Shown one piece after another: positions 43,827-52,422 of a stretch of DNA of 64,000 nt. The DNA comes from Eubacteriales bacterium (GTDB taxonomy: Bacteria; Bacillota; Clostridia; Lachnospirales; Lachnospiraceae). The stretch is taken from assembly GCA_030527715.1 (NCBI GenBank), contig JAUNAF010000001.1:24314-88313 (forward strand), given 5' to 3'. Numbering within the stretch: the first letter of the stretch is position 1; the number at the start of each line of letters is the position of its first letter. A model generated the notes under the pieces. That model was not told the origin of the DNA and ran no database searches. It saw only the letters and a list, made by a program, of their open reading frames with translations. Position numbers and translations under genes: made by a program.

Positions 43827-45059
43827 ATGGAAGAAAAGATTAAAGTATCGGTCATCCTTCCGATACATAATCTGGAGAAATATCTGAGAGAATCTCTGGA
43901 GGATGTCTGCGGACAGACCCTTCGCGAGATCGAGATCATCTGTGTCAATGACGGATCCACGGACAGCTCAGAGGAGATCATCCGCGAATTCATGCAGAAG
44001 GATCAGCGTATCCGTCTGATCAATCAGGAGAATCTTTTTGCAGGAGCAGCGAGAAACCGCGGAATCGAAGAGGCAGTCGGAGACTATCTGATCTGCTGGG
44101 ACGGAGACGACCGCTTTGACAAAACTGCGTTGGAAAAGCTCTATCAGAAATGTGTCGAGGATGATGCAGATCTCTGCATCTGCAATGCACAGAGATATGA
44201 TACACTTACACAGAAATTTGTGAAGACAGACAGCTACATGGTGCAGGAGTTTCTGCCTGAGACCATGCCGTTCAACGCACAGAGCTGGCCGAAATATATC
44301 TTTAACTTTGCTACCAATGTTCCGTGGAACAAGCTCTACCGCAGAGCCTTTGTTCTGGAGCACGGTCTGAAATACGAGACGAGAGAGCGCGCAAACGATG
44401 TGTACTTCAATATGATGGCAAGATTTCTGGCAGAGAAGATCACTGTCGTAAATGAAGGGCTCGTGGCCTACCGCATCAACAACTCCGAGAGTCTGACCGG
44501 AACACTGTCCAGATCTCCGATGAATGCGCTGGAGGCCTTTGAGAGATCCAAAGAGGATCTGGAAAAGGCAGGGGCGTTTGAAAATCCGCTGATCCGGGAG
44601 AGCTTTGCAAACCGTGTACTCTACAGCGTGCTCTTTGCCCTGCACAAGCAGACAGACGGGGCAGGTTTTCTGGCAATGTATGACTACCTGAAAAACGGTG
44701 GTCTTGAAAAACTGCTTGTCACAGACGAGGGAGAGGGCTATTATTACAAGGATCGTGTATATCTTCTGCTGAAGCGCATCCATCAGTATTCTGCGATCGA
44801 CTACATCATGATCCGTGATGCGGAACTGATGAAGGAGAGAACGGAACAGAGAGATCAGCTTCGGAAGGAGAAAAATGATCTGAAAAATGCACTGGCTGCA
44901 GTTCAGAAAGAGCTTGAGGCAAGCCGGAAAAAGACGGAAGATCTGAAGAAGTCTCTTGAGAAGAAGGAAAAGAGACTGGAGGAGATCACCAGCTCCAAAG
45001 GCTATAAGGCACTCACCAAAGTCTGGTCTGTAAGTGCAAAAGTGAAAGGAAAGAAGTAA
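43827..45059 (+). CDS. GT2 family glycosyltransferase with C-terminal coiled coil (2)
   Basis: A 410-residue protein starting at the base after the previous stop. The GT-A domain (1-240) has VSVILPIHNLEKYL, VNDGSTD, NQENLFAGAARNRG and the metal site DGDD (near 92-95). Residues about 325-395 are a long Lys/Glu coiled coil (KNDLKNALAAVQKELEAS and on). The basic tail ends VKGKK. It may glycosylate the teichoic-acid chain, with the coiled coil used for oligomerisation or docking on the polymerase. Donor unknown. Confidence 0.88.
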   Translation: MEEKIKVSVILPIHNLEKYLRESLEDVCGQTLREIEIICVNDGSTDSSEEIIREFMQKDQRIRLINQENLFAGAARNRGIEEAVGDYLICWDGDDRFDKTALEKLYQKCVEDDADLCICNAQRYDTLTQKFVKTDSYMVQEFLPETMPFNAQSWPKYIFNFATNVPWNKLYRRAFVLEHGLKYETRERANDVYFNMMARFLAEKITVVNEGLVAYRINNSESLTGTLSRSPMNALEAFERSKEDLEKAGAFENPLIRESFANRVLYSVLFALHKQTDGAGFLAMYDYLKNGGLEKLLVTDEGEGYYYKDRVYLLLKRIHQYSAIDYIMIRDAELMKERTEQRDQLRKEKNDLKNALAAVQKELEASRKKTEDLKKSLEKKEKRLEEITSSKGYKALTKVWSVSAKVKGKK

Positions 45060-45064
45060 CAGTA

Positions 45065-45841
45065 ATGAAAAAGAGAGTAAAGGGTTTTATGCAATATCGA
45101 TTTCTGCTGGGTCAGCTGGTCAAAAAGGGCATCAAGCTGAAATACCGCAGATCTTATCTGGGTATCGTATGGTCACTGCTTGAACCGCTGCTGACGATGA
45201 TCGTGCTGACACTGATCTTCGGTGAGCTGCTCGGCAAGGGTGACAAGACCTATCCGGTGTATGTCCTGTCCGGACGACTGTTGTACACCTTCTTTAACCT
45301 CGGAACGACGACCGCACTGAAATCGATACGTAACAATGCAGGTATGATCAAAAAGGTATACATTCCGAAATACCTCTATCCGCTGGCAGGTGTACTGTTT
45401 AACTATATCATCTTCCTGATCTCCCTGATCGTGCTTGTCGCAGTTGGTGCTGTGCTCGGCATCCGCCCGACCATCTATCTGATCCAGGCAGTGATTCCGC
45501 TGGCAGTGCTGTTCCTGCTCACGATGGGCTTTGGAATGATACTGGCGACCGTCGGCGTGTTTTTCAGAGATATGGAGTATCTCTGGGGCGTTGTCTCCAT
45601 GCTGATCATGTATGCCAGCGCAATTTTCTACCATCCGGAGAAGATCCTTCAGGGCAGAAAGGGCTTTATCTTAAAGCTCAATCCGCTGTTCGGAGTGATC
45701 CACAATTTCCGCTCTGCGATTTTCGGAGAGCCGATGTACATGAAGTATCTCTGGTATTCTCTTGGCGTGTCCGTGTTCTGCCTGATTGTGGGCTGTATCA
45801 TGTTTTACCGCAAGCAGGATGAGTTTATTTTGAATATTTAA
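45065..45841 (+). CDS. polysaccharide/teichoic-acid ABC transporter permease (1)
   Basis: ABC-2 type membrane protein of 258 residues, TagG/Wzm-like, with six predicted membrane segments. It starts with a cytoplasmic amphipathic segment containing VKKGIKLKYRRSYLG, the family signature, followed by IVWSLLEP. It pairs with the ATPase at 45859 to export undecaprenyl-diphosphate-linked polymer. The sequence carries no sign of substrate identity; its place after the tar genes suggests the ribitol polymer. Confidence 0.92.
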   Translation: MKKRVKGFMQYRFLLGQLVKKGIKLKYRRSYLGIVWSLLEPLLTMIVLTLIFGELLGKGDKTYPVYVLSGRLLYTFFNLGTTTALKSIRNNAGMIKKVYIPKYLYPLAGVLFNYIIFLISLIVLVAVGAVLGIRPTIYLIQAVIPLAVLFLLTMGFGMILATVGVFFRDMEYLWGVVSMLIMYASAIFYHPEKILQGRKGFILKLNPLFGVIHNFRSAIFGEPMYMKYLWYSLGVSVFCLIVGCIMFYRKQDEFILNI

Positions 45842-45858
45842 GATAGTTGGAGCGTACA

Positions 45859-46656
45859 ATGGGAAAAGAAATATTAAAAGTTGATCATGTAGGCATGAAA
45901 TTCAACCTGAGTAAGGAACGTGTCGATACCTTTAAGGATTACATACTCAAGATGGTGAAAGGCCAGCTTAACTATGACGAATTCTGGGCATTAAAGGATG
46001 TCACTTTCAGCCTGGAAAAGGGTGACCGTCTCGGAATCCTCGGCGTCAACGGAGCAGGTAAGAGTACCCTTCTGAAGGTGATCGCAGGAGTGTTCCGTCC
46101 GACAGAGGGAACAGTTACCAGAAAAGGAAAGATCGTACCGCTGCTGGAGCTCGGAGCAGGTTTTGAGCCGCAGTATACCGGTGCCGAAAATATCTATCTC
46201 TACGGAGCCATGCTGGGATACAGCAAGGAATTTATCGATGAGCGTTTTCAGGAGATCGTACAGTTTTCCGGACTGAAAAAATTCATCGATGTACCGGTAC
46301 AGAACTACTCCTCAGGTATGAAGAGCCGACTTGGATTCGCGATCGCAACGATCGTGGAGCCAGAGATTCTGATCCTGGATGAGGTGCTCTCTGTCGGAGA
46401 CGGACGTTTCCGCAAAAAGAGTGAGAAAAAGATCATGGATATGTTTGACAAGGAGGTCACCGTTCTCTTTGTATCACATCATCTGGAGCAGGTACAGCGA
46501 CTCTGCAATAAGGCCATGATCCTGGAGCAGGGACAGATCACCGCCTTCGGAGGCATTGATGAGGTATCCGAGATCTATCAGAAGATGATGGACGAGGATG
46601 TCGACGGAGTGCTTTTCGGCAAGAAGAAAAAGAAGAGGAAGGATCTGTTATTATGA
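45859..46656 (+). CDS. polysaccharide ABC transporter ATP-binding protein without recognition domain (1)
   Basis: A 265-residue ATPase with Walker A GVNGAGKST (near 57-65), the C-loop YSSGMKSRLGFA and Walker B ILILDEVLSVGDGRF. It lacks the C-terminal carbohydrate-binding domain seen in the second ATPase at 51154, so export should not depend on recognising a chain end. The frame is open to a TTG at 45847, but the ATG at 45859 follows a GGAG site by 6 nt and is preferred. The C-terminus is a basic KKKKKRK run. It overlaps the GtrB-type gene by 4 bp. Confidence 0.92.
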   Translation: MGKEILKVDHVGMKFNLSKERVDTFKDYILKMVKGQLNYDEFWALKDVTFSLEKGDRLGILGVNGAGKSTLLKVIAGVFRPTEGTVTRKGKIVPLLELGAGFEPQYTGAENIYLYGAMLGYSKEFIDERFQEIVQFSGLKKFIDVPVQNYSSGMKSRLGFAIATIVEPEILILDEVLSVGDGRFRKKSEKKIMDMFDKEVTVLFVSHHLEQVQRLCNKAMILEQGQITAFGGIDEVSEIYQKMMDEDVDGVLFGKKKKKRKDLLL

Positions 46657-47585
46657 TAGAAAAATTACTTTCGGTGGTTCTTCCGTCCTATAACGAAGAA
46701 AAAAATATTTCAATGGCAGCTCAGCGCATCGGAGAGATCCTGCAGACAGCAGAGATCCCGTATGAGCTGGTCTTTGTCGATGATGGATCCAAGGATCGAA
46801 CCTGGACTGAGATCGAGAAAGCTTCAGAGAAGGATACGCATGTTGCAGGTGTGCACTTTTCCAGAAACTTCGGAAAAGAGTCTGCAGTATTTGCAGGTCT
46901 GGCTGCCGCAAAGGGTGACTGTGTAGCAGTCATGGACTGTGATCTTCAGCATCCGCCTGAAACACTGGTAGAAATGTACCGTCTGTGGGAGCAGGGATAT
47001 GAGGTCGTCGAGGGTGTCAAGCGCAGCCGCGGCAAGGAGAGCGCTCTGCACCGTACCGTGGTAGGTATTTTCTACCGCATTATTTCCAGAGCTGTCGGAA
47101 TCGATATGAGAAGAGCCTCCGATTTCAAGCTGCTGGATCGTACAGCAGTGGATGCACTGCTGGCAATGCCGGAGAGAAATTCCTTCTTCCGGGCACTCTC
47201 CGCATGGATCGGATATAAGACCACTGCGGTAGAGTTTGATGTGAGAGAGCGTGAGGAGGGAGAATCCAAGTGGTCCACCCGCGCGCTGATCAAATATGCT
47301 GTGAATGATATCGTGTCCTTTTCTTCCGCACCGATGCAGTTTGTCACTGTCTGCGGAGGACTGATGTTCCTGATCGCAGTGATCATGGGAATACAGACAC
47401 TGGTACATTATTTCCGGGGCAACGCGGTTGCAGGGTTTACCACCGTCATCCTTCTGATCCTTCTGATCGGAAGCATGATCATGTTCAGCCTCGGTATCAT
47501 CGGCTACTATCTTTCCCGCATCTACGAAGAGGTGAAGGGAAGACCGAAATATCTGGTTTCCAGAAAAATCGAATCCAGACAGTAG
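46653..47585 (+). CDS. GtrB/CsbB-type GT2: undecaprenyl-phosphate sugar synthase
   Basis: A 310-residue membrane GT2 of the DPM1/GtrB/CsbB group. The catalytic domain has VVLPSYNEEKNI, FVDDGSKDRT, the SRNFGKESAVFAGL motif, the DCDLQHPPE metal site (near 91-99) and EGESKWS near 208. Two C-terminal membrane helices (about 228-250 and 264-288) are typical. It makes undecaprenyl-phosphate-linked sugar from UDP-sugar on the inner face. The expected partners, a GtrA flippase and a YfhO transferase, are fused in the gene at 12852-15827. It is also translationally coupled to the ABC ATPase. Confidence 0.92.
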   Translation: MIEKLLSVVLPSYNEEKNISMAAQRIGEILQTAEIPYELVFVDDGSKDRTWTEIEKASEKDTHVAGVHFSRNFGKESAVFAGLAAAKGDCVAVMDCDLQHPPETLVEMYRLWEQGYEVVEGVKRSRGKESALHRTVVGIFYRIISRAVGIDMRRASDFKLLDRTAVDALLAMPERNSFFRALSAWIGYKTTAVEFDVREREEGESKWSTRALIKYAVNDIVSFSSAPMQFVTVCGGLMFLIAVIMGIQTLVHYFRGNAVAGFTTVILLILLIGSMIMFSLGIIGYYLSRIYEEVKGRPKYLVSRKIESRQ

Positions 47586-47624
47586 AGGTCATCAGACCTT
47601 AGATTACAGGAAAGAGGAAATGTC

Positions 47625-48722
47625 ATGTACGACTATCTGATTGTAGGAGCAGGACTTTTCGGAGCAGTCTTCGCCAGTGAGGCGAGAAAAAAGGGAAAGA
47701 CCTGCCTGGTTGTGGAAAAACGCGGTCACATCGGCGGAAATATCTACTGCGAGGAGATCGAGGGGATTCAGGTGCATCGCTACGGTGCGCACATCTTCCA
47801 TACCTCAGATAAGAAGATCTGGGAGTATGTGAATGCACTCGGAGAGTTTAACAACTATGTAAATTCACCGGTCGCAGTCTACAAAGACGAGCTGTATAAT
47901 CTGCCGTTCAATATGAACACCTTCAGCAAAATGTGGGGCATCAGAACTCCGCAGGAGGCGAAGGAGAAGATCGCCTCCCAGATCGAGGAGCTTCAGATCA
48001 CGGAGCCGAAGAATCTGGAGGAGCAGGCACTGTCTCTGGTCGGCACCGATGTCTATGAAAAACTGATCAAGGGATATACTCAGAAGCAGTGGGGACGTCC
48101 ATGTACGGAGCTTCCGTCCTTCATCATCAGAAGACTGCCGCTGCGTTTTACCTACGATAACAACTACTTTAATGACCGCTATCAGGGAATTCCGACGGAA
48201 GGCTACACGGCCCTTGTCGAGAAGCTGCTTGAAGGAGCGGAAGTGCGCCTGAACACAGATTATTTCGCAGAGAAGGAAAGTCTGGATGCACAGGCAGAGA
48301 AGATCGTATTCACCGGCATGCTCGATGAATATTATCAGTTCTGCTACGGACCGCTGCAGTACCGCACCGTGCGCTTCGAGGCAGAAGTGCTCGACTGTGA
48401 CAACTACCAGGGAAATGCGGTCGTCAACTATACGGATTATGAGGTCCCGTATACCAGAATCATAGAGCACAAGCATTTTGTGTTCGGAAAACAGGAAAAG
48501 ACCGTCATCTCCAGAGAGTACTCCGAGGAGTGGAAGCCGGGAATGGAGCCGTACTATCCGGTGAACGACGATAAAAATACGGAGCTGTTCCAGAAATACC
48601 GTGCACTTGCGGATGCAGAGGAGCGTGTGATCTTCGGCGGAAGACTCGGTGCATACAAATACTATGATATGGACAAGGTGATCGCCGCTGCGCTTGAGTG
48701 TGCAGAGGCAGAATTAGGCTGA
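47625..48722 (+). CDS. glf: UDP-galactopyranose mutase
   Basis: Flavoenzyme of 365 residues converting UDP-galactopyranose to UDP-galactofuranose, the donor for galactofuranose in surface glycans. It has an FAD-binding GAGLFGAVFA (8-17), EKRGHIGGNIY, HRYGAHIFHTSD (near 51-62), and the FNMNTF, KGYTQKQWG and RRLPLRFTYDN segments of the active site. It implies galactofuranose in one of the polymers made here. A 5-bp hairpin, AGGTC/GACCT, lies just after the previous stop. Confidence 0.96.
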   Translation: MYDYLIVGAGLFGAVFASEARKKGKTCLVVEKRGHIGGNIYCEEIEGIQVHRYGAHIFHTSDKKIWEYVNALGEFNNYVNSPVAVYKDELYNLPFNMNTFSKMWGIRTPQEAKEKIASQIEELQITEPKNLEEQALSLVGTDVYEKLIKGYTQKQWGRPCTELPSFIIRRLPLRFTYDNNYFNDRYQGIPTEGYTALVEKLLEGAEVRLNTDYFAEKESLDAQAEKIVFTGMLDEYYQFCYGPLQYRTVRFEAEVLDCDNYQGNAVVNYTDYEVPYTRIIEHKHFVFGKQEKTVISREYSEEWKPGMEPYYPVNDDKNTELFQKYRALADAEERVIFGGRLGAYKYYDMDKVIAAALECAEAELG

Positions 48723-48740
48723 ATGCCTTAAGGAAGGATA

Positions 48741-49742
48741 ATGATGGGGTTCCTGGAAAACCTTAAAAAAAGACAGCAGGAAGCCGGAACGCTCAGAGAG
48801 GAGAAACGGCAGAAGAAGCTGGGTCATCCCGTCTGGGTGATCAAGTGTCCGGCACCGGATCATGAGCGCAAGGTCAAATGGGGAGACTATTCCTTTGCAA
48901 AGGCGCTGAAAAAGTATCTTGAGCGCCTCGGTGCCTACGTGGTGATCGATCTCCACGAGCACTGGGAGGATGCGCATGCGGCGGATGTCGTGCTGGTTCT
49001 GCGCGGACTGTATGCCTATGAGCCGAAGCAGAAACTGAAAAACTGCAGATATTACATGTGGAATATCAGCCATCCGGATATGATCTCAGATCAGGAATAT
49101 GAGTGGTATGATCATGTATTCATCGGTTCCGCACATTATGCACATGAGCTGGAAAAACGGCTTAGCGTGCCTGTGAGCGTGCTTCAGCAGTGTACGGATG
49201 CCGAGATCTTCACACCGGAGGGAGAGCATTATGCGCCGTGTGAGGGAGCATACCTGTTTATCGGTAATTCCAGAGGAGTTGTGAGAAACAGTGTCCTCTG
49301 GTCGATCAATGCAGGCGTCTCACCGTACATCGTCGGAGGAGGATGGAAGAAGATCATTCCGAAGCATATGGATCTGGTGCGGGAGCAGAGCGTGGAGAAT
49401 GACCTGATCCCGGCCTATTACCGCGCGGCAAAGGTGACCATGAATGATCACTGGGACGATATGCTGCAGCTGCAGTTTGTCAATAACCGTATTTTTGATG
49501 CGGTTGCCTGCGGACTGCCGGTGATCACGGATGTCTGCGATGAGCTCCGCGAAATCTTCCCGACGGGACTGCTCTACTATGAAAATGAAGAAGAGTTTCG
49601 TGCCTGTGTGAGAGAGATCGAAGAAAACTACGAGGAGGTCAAGGCAAAGACCCTTGCCCTTCGTCCGCTGGTCTGTGAAAAGTATTCCTTCGCTGCAAGA
49701 GCAGAGGAACTGATGCAGATCTATAAAAGAGAAACAGAATAA
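48741..49742 (+). CDS. GT-B glycosyltransferase, CgeB/Glyco_trans_1_2 type
   Basis: A 333-residue protein with a basic, helical N-terminus (about 1-30) and a two-lobe GT-B plan. The C-terminal part has PAYYRAAKVTMNDHWDDM and NNRIFDAVACGLPVITD (about 225-262), which match the CgeB-type GT1/4 signature, and FPTGLLYYENEEEF after it. It probably transfers a hexose from an NDP-sugar; it directly follows glf, so a galactofuranosyl or related role is possible but unproven. Two ATG codons are adjacent (48741 and 48744). Confidence 0.82.
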   Translation: MMGFLENLKKRQQEAGTLREEKRQKKLGHPVWVIKCPAPDHERKVKWGDYSFAKALKKYLERLGAYVVIDLHEHWEDAHAADVVLVLRGLYAYEPKQKLKNCRYYMWNISHPDMISDQEYEWYDHVFIGSAHYAHELEKRLSVPVSVLQQCTDAEIFTPEGEHYAPCEGAYLFIGNSRGVVRNSVLWSINAGVSPYIVGGGWKKIIPKHMDLVREQSVENDLIPAYYRAAKVTMNDHWDDMLQLQFVNNRIFDAVACGLPVITDVCDELREIFPTGLLYYENEEEFRACVREIEENYEEVKAKTLALRPLVCEKYSFAARAEELMQIYKRETE

Positions 49743-49765
49743 GAAATTTGCTGGAGGAAGAGATT

Positions 49766-50335
49766 ATGGGAAAGATTACAGTAGAAACCTGTCATATTGA
49801 GGGGTTAAAGGTGATTACACCGACAGTCTTCGGAGACGAGCGCGGTTATTTCATGGAGACCTACAATTACAATGATTACAAAGCAGCCGGAATCGATCAG
49901 GTCTTTGTACAGGACAATCAGTCAGCTTCCAGAAAAGGCGTGCTCAGAGGTCTGCATTTTCAGATCAATTTCCCGCAGGACAAGCTCGTTCGCGTGGTAT
50001 CCGGTGAGGTATTTGATGTTGCTGTGGATCTGAGAGAGGGCTCCAAGACCTTCGGACAGTGGTACGGCGTGCTGCTTTCCGCAGAGAACAAGAAACAGTT
50101 CTTTATTCCGAAGGATTTCGCACACGGCTTCGTAGTGCTCTCTGACTATGCAGAGTTTGCCTACAAATGCACGGATTTCTATCATCCGAATGATGAGGGC
50201 GGACTTGCCTACAATGATCCGGCCATCGGTATTGAGTGGCCGATCCCGGAGAATCTTCCGCTGATCATCTCTGAGAAGGATCAGAAATGGGGCGGTCTCG
50301 AGACTCTTGCAGAACAGCGGAGCAAAAAAGCATGA
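49766..50335 (+). CDS. rfbC: dTDP-4-dehydrorhamnose 3,5-epimerase
   Basis: Cupin-fold epimerase of 189 residues acting on dTDP-4-keto-6-deoxyglucose in dTDP-L-rhamnose synthesis. It has DERGYFMETYN, QDNQSASRKGVLRGLHFQ with the catalytic His (about 63), DKLVRVVSGEVFDVAVDLR and FIPKDFAHGF. The frame extends to a TTG at 49748, but the ATG at 49766 follows GGAGGAAG and begins MGKITVETCH, so it is chosen. rfbA, rfbB and rfbD are not in the window and must be elsewhere if rhamnose is made. Confidence 0.95.
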   Translation: MGKITVETCHIEGLKVITPTVFGDERGYFMETYNYNDYKAAGIDQVFVQDNQSASRKGVLRGLHFQINFPQDKLVRVVSGEVFDVAVDLREGSKTFGQWYGVLLSAENKKQFFIPKDFAHGFVVLSDYAEFAYKCTDFYHPNDEGGLAYNDPAIGIEWPIPENLPLIISEKDQKWGGLETLAEQRSKKA

Positions 50336-51141
50336 AGCAGCTTTTCAGCCTGCCGGGCGAGCTTGCGGAAAACCGTAAGCTGATCTTCCGTCTGGCAAAA
50401 AATGATTTCAAGACAAAGTATGCAGGATCCTATCTCGGCATCCTGTGGGCCTTTGTACAGCCGGTAGTCACCGTGCTGGTATACTGGTTTGTCTTTGGCC
50501 TTGTGCGCAAGGGAAGCCCGAAGGAGGTTCCGTTTGTGCTCTGGCTGATCTCCGGACTCGTACCCTGGTTCTATTTCCAGGATGCTCTGGTACAGGGAAC
50601 CAATTCCCTGATCGAGTACAGCTACCTGGTAAAAAAGGTGGTCTTCAAGATCAGCATTCTTCCGATCGTCAAGATCGTATCCGGTCTGTTTGTACATCTG
50701 TTTTTTGTGCTTTTTGTGCTGCTGATGTATCTGCTGTACGGATATCTTCCGACGGTCTATACTCTGCAGATCGTGTATTACAGCTTCTGCGCCTTATGTC
50801 TGGCTCTCGCGATATCTTATACGACTTCAGCGGTGGTCGTATTCTTCCGGGATCTGACACATATGATCACGATTATTCTTCAGGTAGGTGTCTGGCTGAC
50901 ACCGATCATGTGGGATTTTGCGGATATGGGAATCAATCCGTATTCCTGGATCGCGCGCATCCTGAAGATCAATCCGATGTATTATGTCGTAGCCGGATAC
51001 CGCAATGCGCTGGTGGATCATCAGTGGTTCTGGGAGCATCCGTGGCAGACCGCATATTTCTGGCTGGTGACGCTGCTGCTGTTTCTGTTCGGAACAAAAC
51101 TGTTCCGCAGACTGAAGGTACACTTCGCAGATGTCTTATAA
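50332..51141 (+). CDS. polysaccharide ABC transporter permease (2)
   Basis: Wzm/TagG-type ABC-2 permease of 269 residues with six predicted membrane helices. The signature AKNDFKTKYAGSYLGILWAF is near 23-42. It begins in the rfbC stop by a 4-bp overlap; an in-frame start at 50287 lies deep inside rfbC and is rejected. It pairs with the Wzt-like ATPase at 51154. It is only distantly like the first permease, which supports a separate substrate. Confidence 0.92.
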   Translation: MKQLFSLPGELAENRKLIFRLAKNDFKTKYAGSYLGILWAFVQPVVTVLVYWFVFGLVRKGSPKEVPFVLWLISGLVPWFYFQDALVQGTNSLIEYSYLVKKVVFKISILPIVKIVSGLFVHLFFVLFVLLMYLLYGYLPTVYTLQIVYYSFCALCLALAISYTTSAVVVFFRDLTHMITIILQVGVWLTPIMWDFADMGINPYSWIARILKINPMYYVVAGYRNALVDHQWFWEHPWQTAYFWLVTLLLFLFGTKLFRRLKVHFADVL

Positions 51142-51153
51142 AGGAGTAGAAAT

Positions 51154-52422
51154 ATGAGTGAATCTGCAATCAGCGCAGAGCATCTGAATAAAGTTTATAA
51201 ATTATACAACCGTCCGTCCGACCGTTTGAAGGAAGTTCTCGGCAGAAAGGTCGGTGCAAAGGAGAACTATGCACTGAAGGATGTCAACTTCACCGTAAAC
51301 AAGGGAGAGACGGTCGGTATCATCGGAACCAACGGCTCAGGAAAGTCCACACTGCTAAAGATCATCACAGGTGTGGCCTCCCCGACCAGCGGTTCGGTAA
51401 AAGTCAACGGAAGGATCTCAGCTCTGCTTGAGCTGGGAGCCGGCTTTAACTATGAATATTCCGGCGTGGAAAATGTGTACCTGAACGGAACCATGATCGG
51501 CTTCTCAAAGGAGGAGATCGACGAGCGTCTGGATGATATACTGAAATTTGCAGATATCGGCGATTATGTCTATCAGCCGGTAAAGACCTATTCCAGCGGT
51601 ATGTTCGTACGGCTGGCTTTTGCAGTTGCGATCAACATTGATCCGGAGATCCTGATCGTGGACGAGGCACTTTCGGTCGGAGATGTCTTTTTCCAGGCAA
51701 AGTGCTACCGCAAATTTGATGAATTCAAGAAAAAGGGAAAGACGATCGTCTTCGTCAGCCATGATCTCGGAGCCATCAGCCGTTACTGCGACCGTGTGCT
51801 TCTTCTGAACAAGGGCGTGGTCATGGATGAGGGAACCCCGAAGGAGATGGTGGATCTCTACAAGCAGCTGCTGGTCAAGAGAGATAAAGAGAAGCCGGAA
51901 GGCAGCAGAAAGGTGCAGGCAGCAGGCGACGGCTTTGAGCGTCCGTTTGCACAGAATCCGGAAGCACTGGAATACGGAGAGAAGGAAGCGGAGATCATTG
52001 ACTTTACGATGGAGGACGCTTCCGGAACACCGACAAACACCTTTGAAAAGATGACAGAGTTTGTGATCCGCATGAAGGTCTACTTCCATGAGGAGGTCGA
52101 GGATCCGATATATGCATTTACGATCAAGGATATGAGAGGTACAGAGATCACAGGTACCAACACGATGTATGAAAAAACGGTGGTCGGTAAAAAGAATCCG
52201 GGAGATGTGCAGATGATCGAATTCCGTCAGAAGATGAACCTTCAGGGCGGAGAATATCTGCTGTCACTGGGCTGTACCGGATATGCACAGGGAGAATTCC
52301 GTGCATATCACAGACTTTATGATATCTGCAGCATCAACGTGGTTGCAGCAAAGAATACCGTCGGTTTCTATGATATGGATTCCGCGGTGACAGTGACGGA
52401 TGTACGGGAGGACAAAGCATGA
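51154..52422 (+). CDS. Wzt-like ABC ATPase with C-terminal carbohydrate-binding domain (2)
   Basis: A 422-residue ATPase. Residues 1-245 are the nucleotide-binding domain: Walker A GTNGSGKST (near 62-70), C-loop YSSGMFVRLAFA, Walker B ILIVDEALSVGD. Residues about 277-415 form a beta-sandwich like the Wzt C-terminal domain, with the diagnostic DMRGTEITGTNT and NLQGGEYLLSLGC runs. In E. coli O9a that domain binds the methyl-phosphate cap on the chain end before export. Here the gene for a methyltransferase with a kinase-like domain starts inside its stop codon, as in the O9a locus. Confidence 0.93.
   Translation: MSESAISAEHLNKVYKLYNRPSDRLKEVLGRKVGAKENYALKDVNFTVNKGETVGIIGTNGSGKSTLLKIITGVASPTSGSVKVNGRISALLELGAGFNYEYSGVENVYLNGTMIGFSKEEIDERLDDILKFADIGDYVYQPVKTYSSGMFVRLAFAVAINIDPEILIVDEALSVGDVFFQAKCYRKFDEFKKKGKTIVFVSHDLGAISRYCDRVLLLNKGVVMDEGTPKEMVDLYKQLLVKRDKEKPEGSRKVQAAGDGFERPFAQNPEALEYGEKEAEIIDFTMEDASGTPTNTFEKMTEFVIRMKVYFHEEVEDPIYAFTIKDMRGTEITGTNTMYEKTVVGKKNPGDVQMIEFRQKMNLQGGEYLLSLGCTGYAQGEFRAYHRLYDICSINVVAAKNTVGFYDMDSAVTVTDVREDKA

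Noticed and set aside
43968-44783. A 271-codon minus-strand frame inside the coiled-coil GT2
   Set aside because: Antisense to clear GT2 motifs; no independent coding signal.
50445-51149. A 234-codon + strand frame overlapping the second permease
   Set aside because: Different frame inside a gene with a strong ABC-2 permease signature; the product has no recognisable domain.
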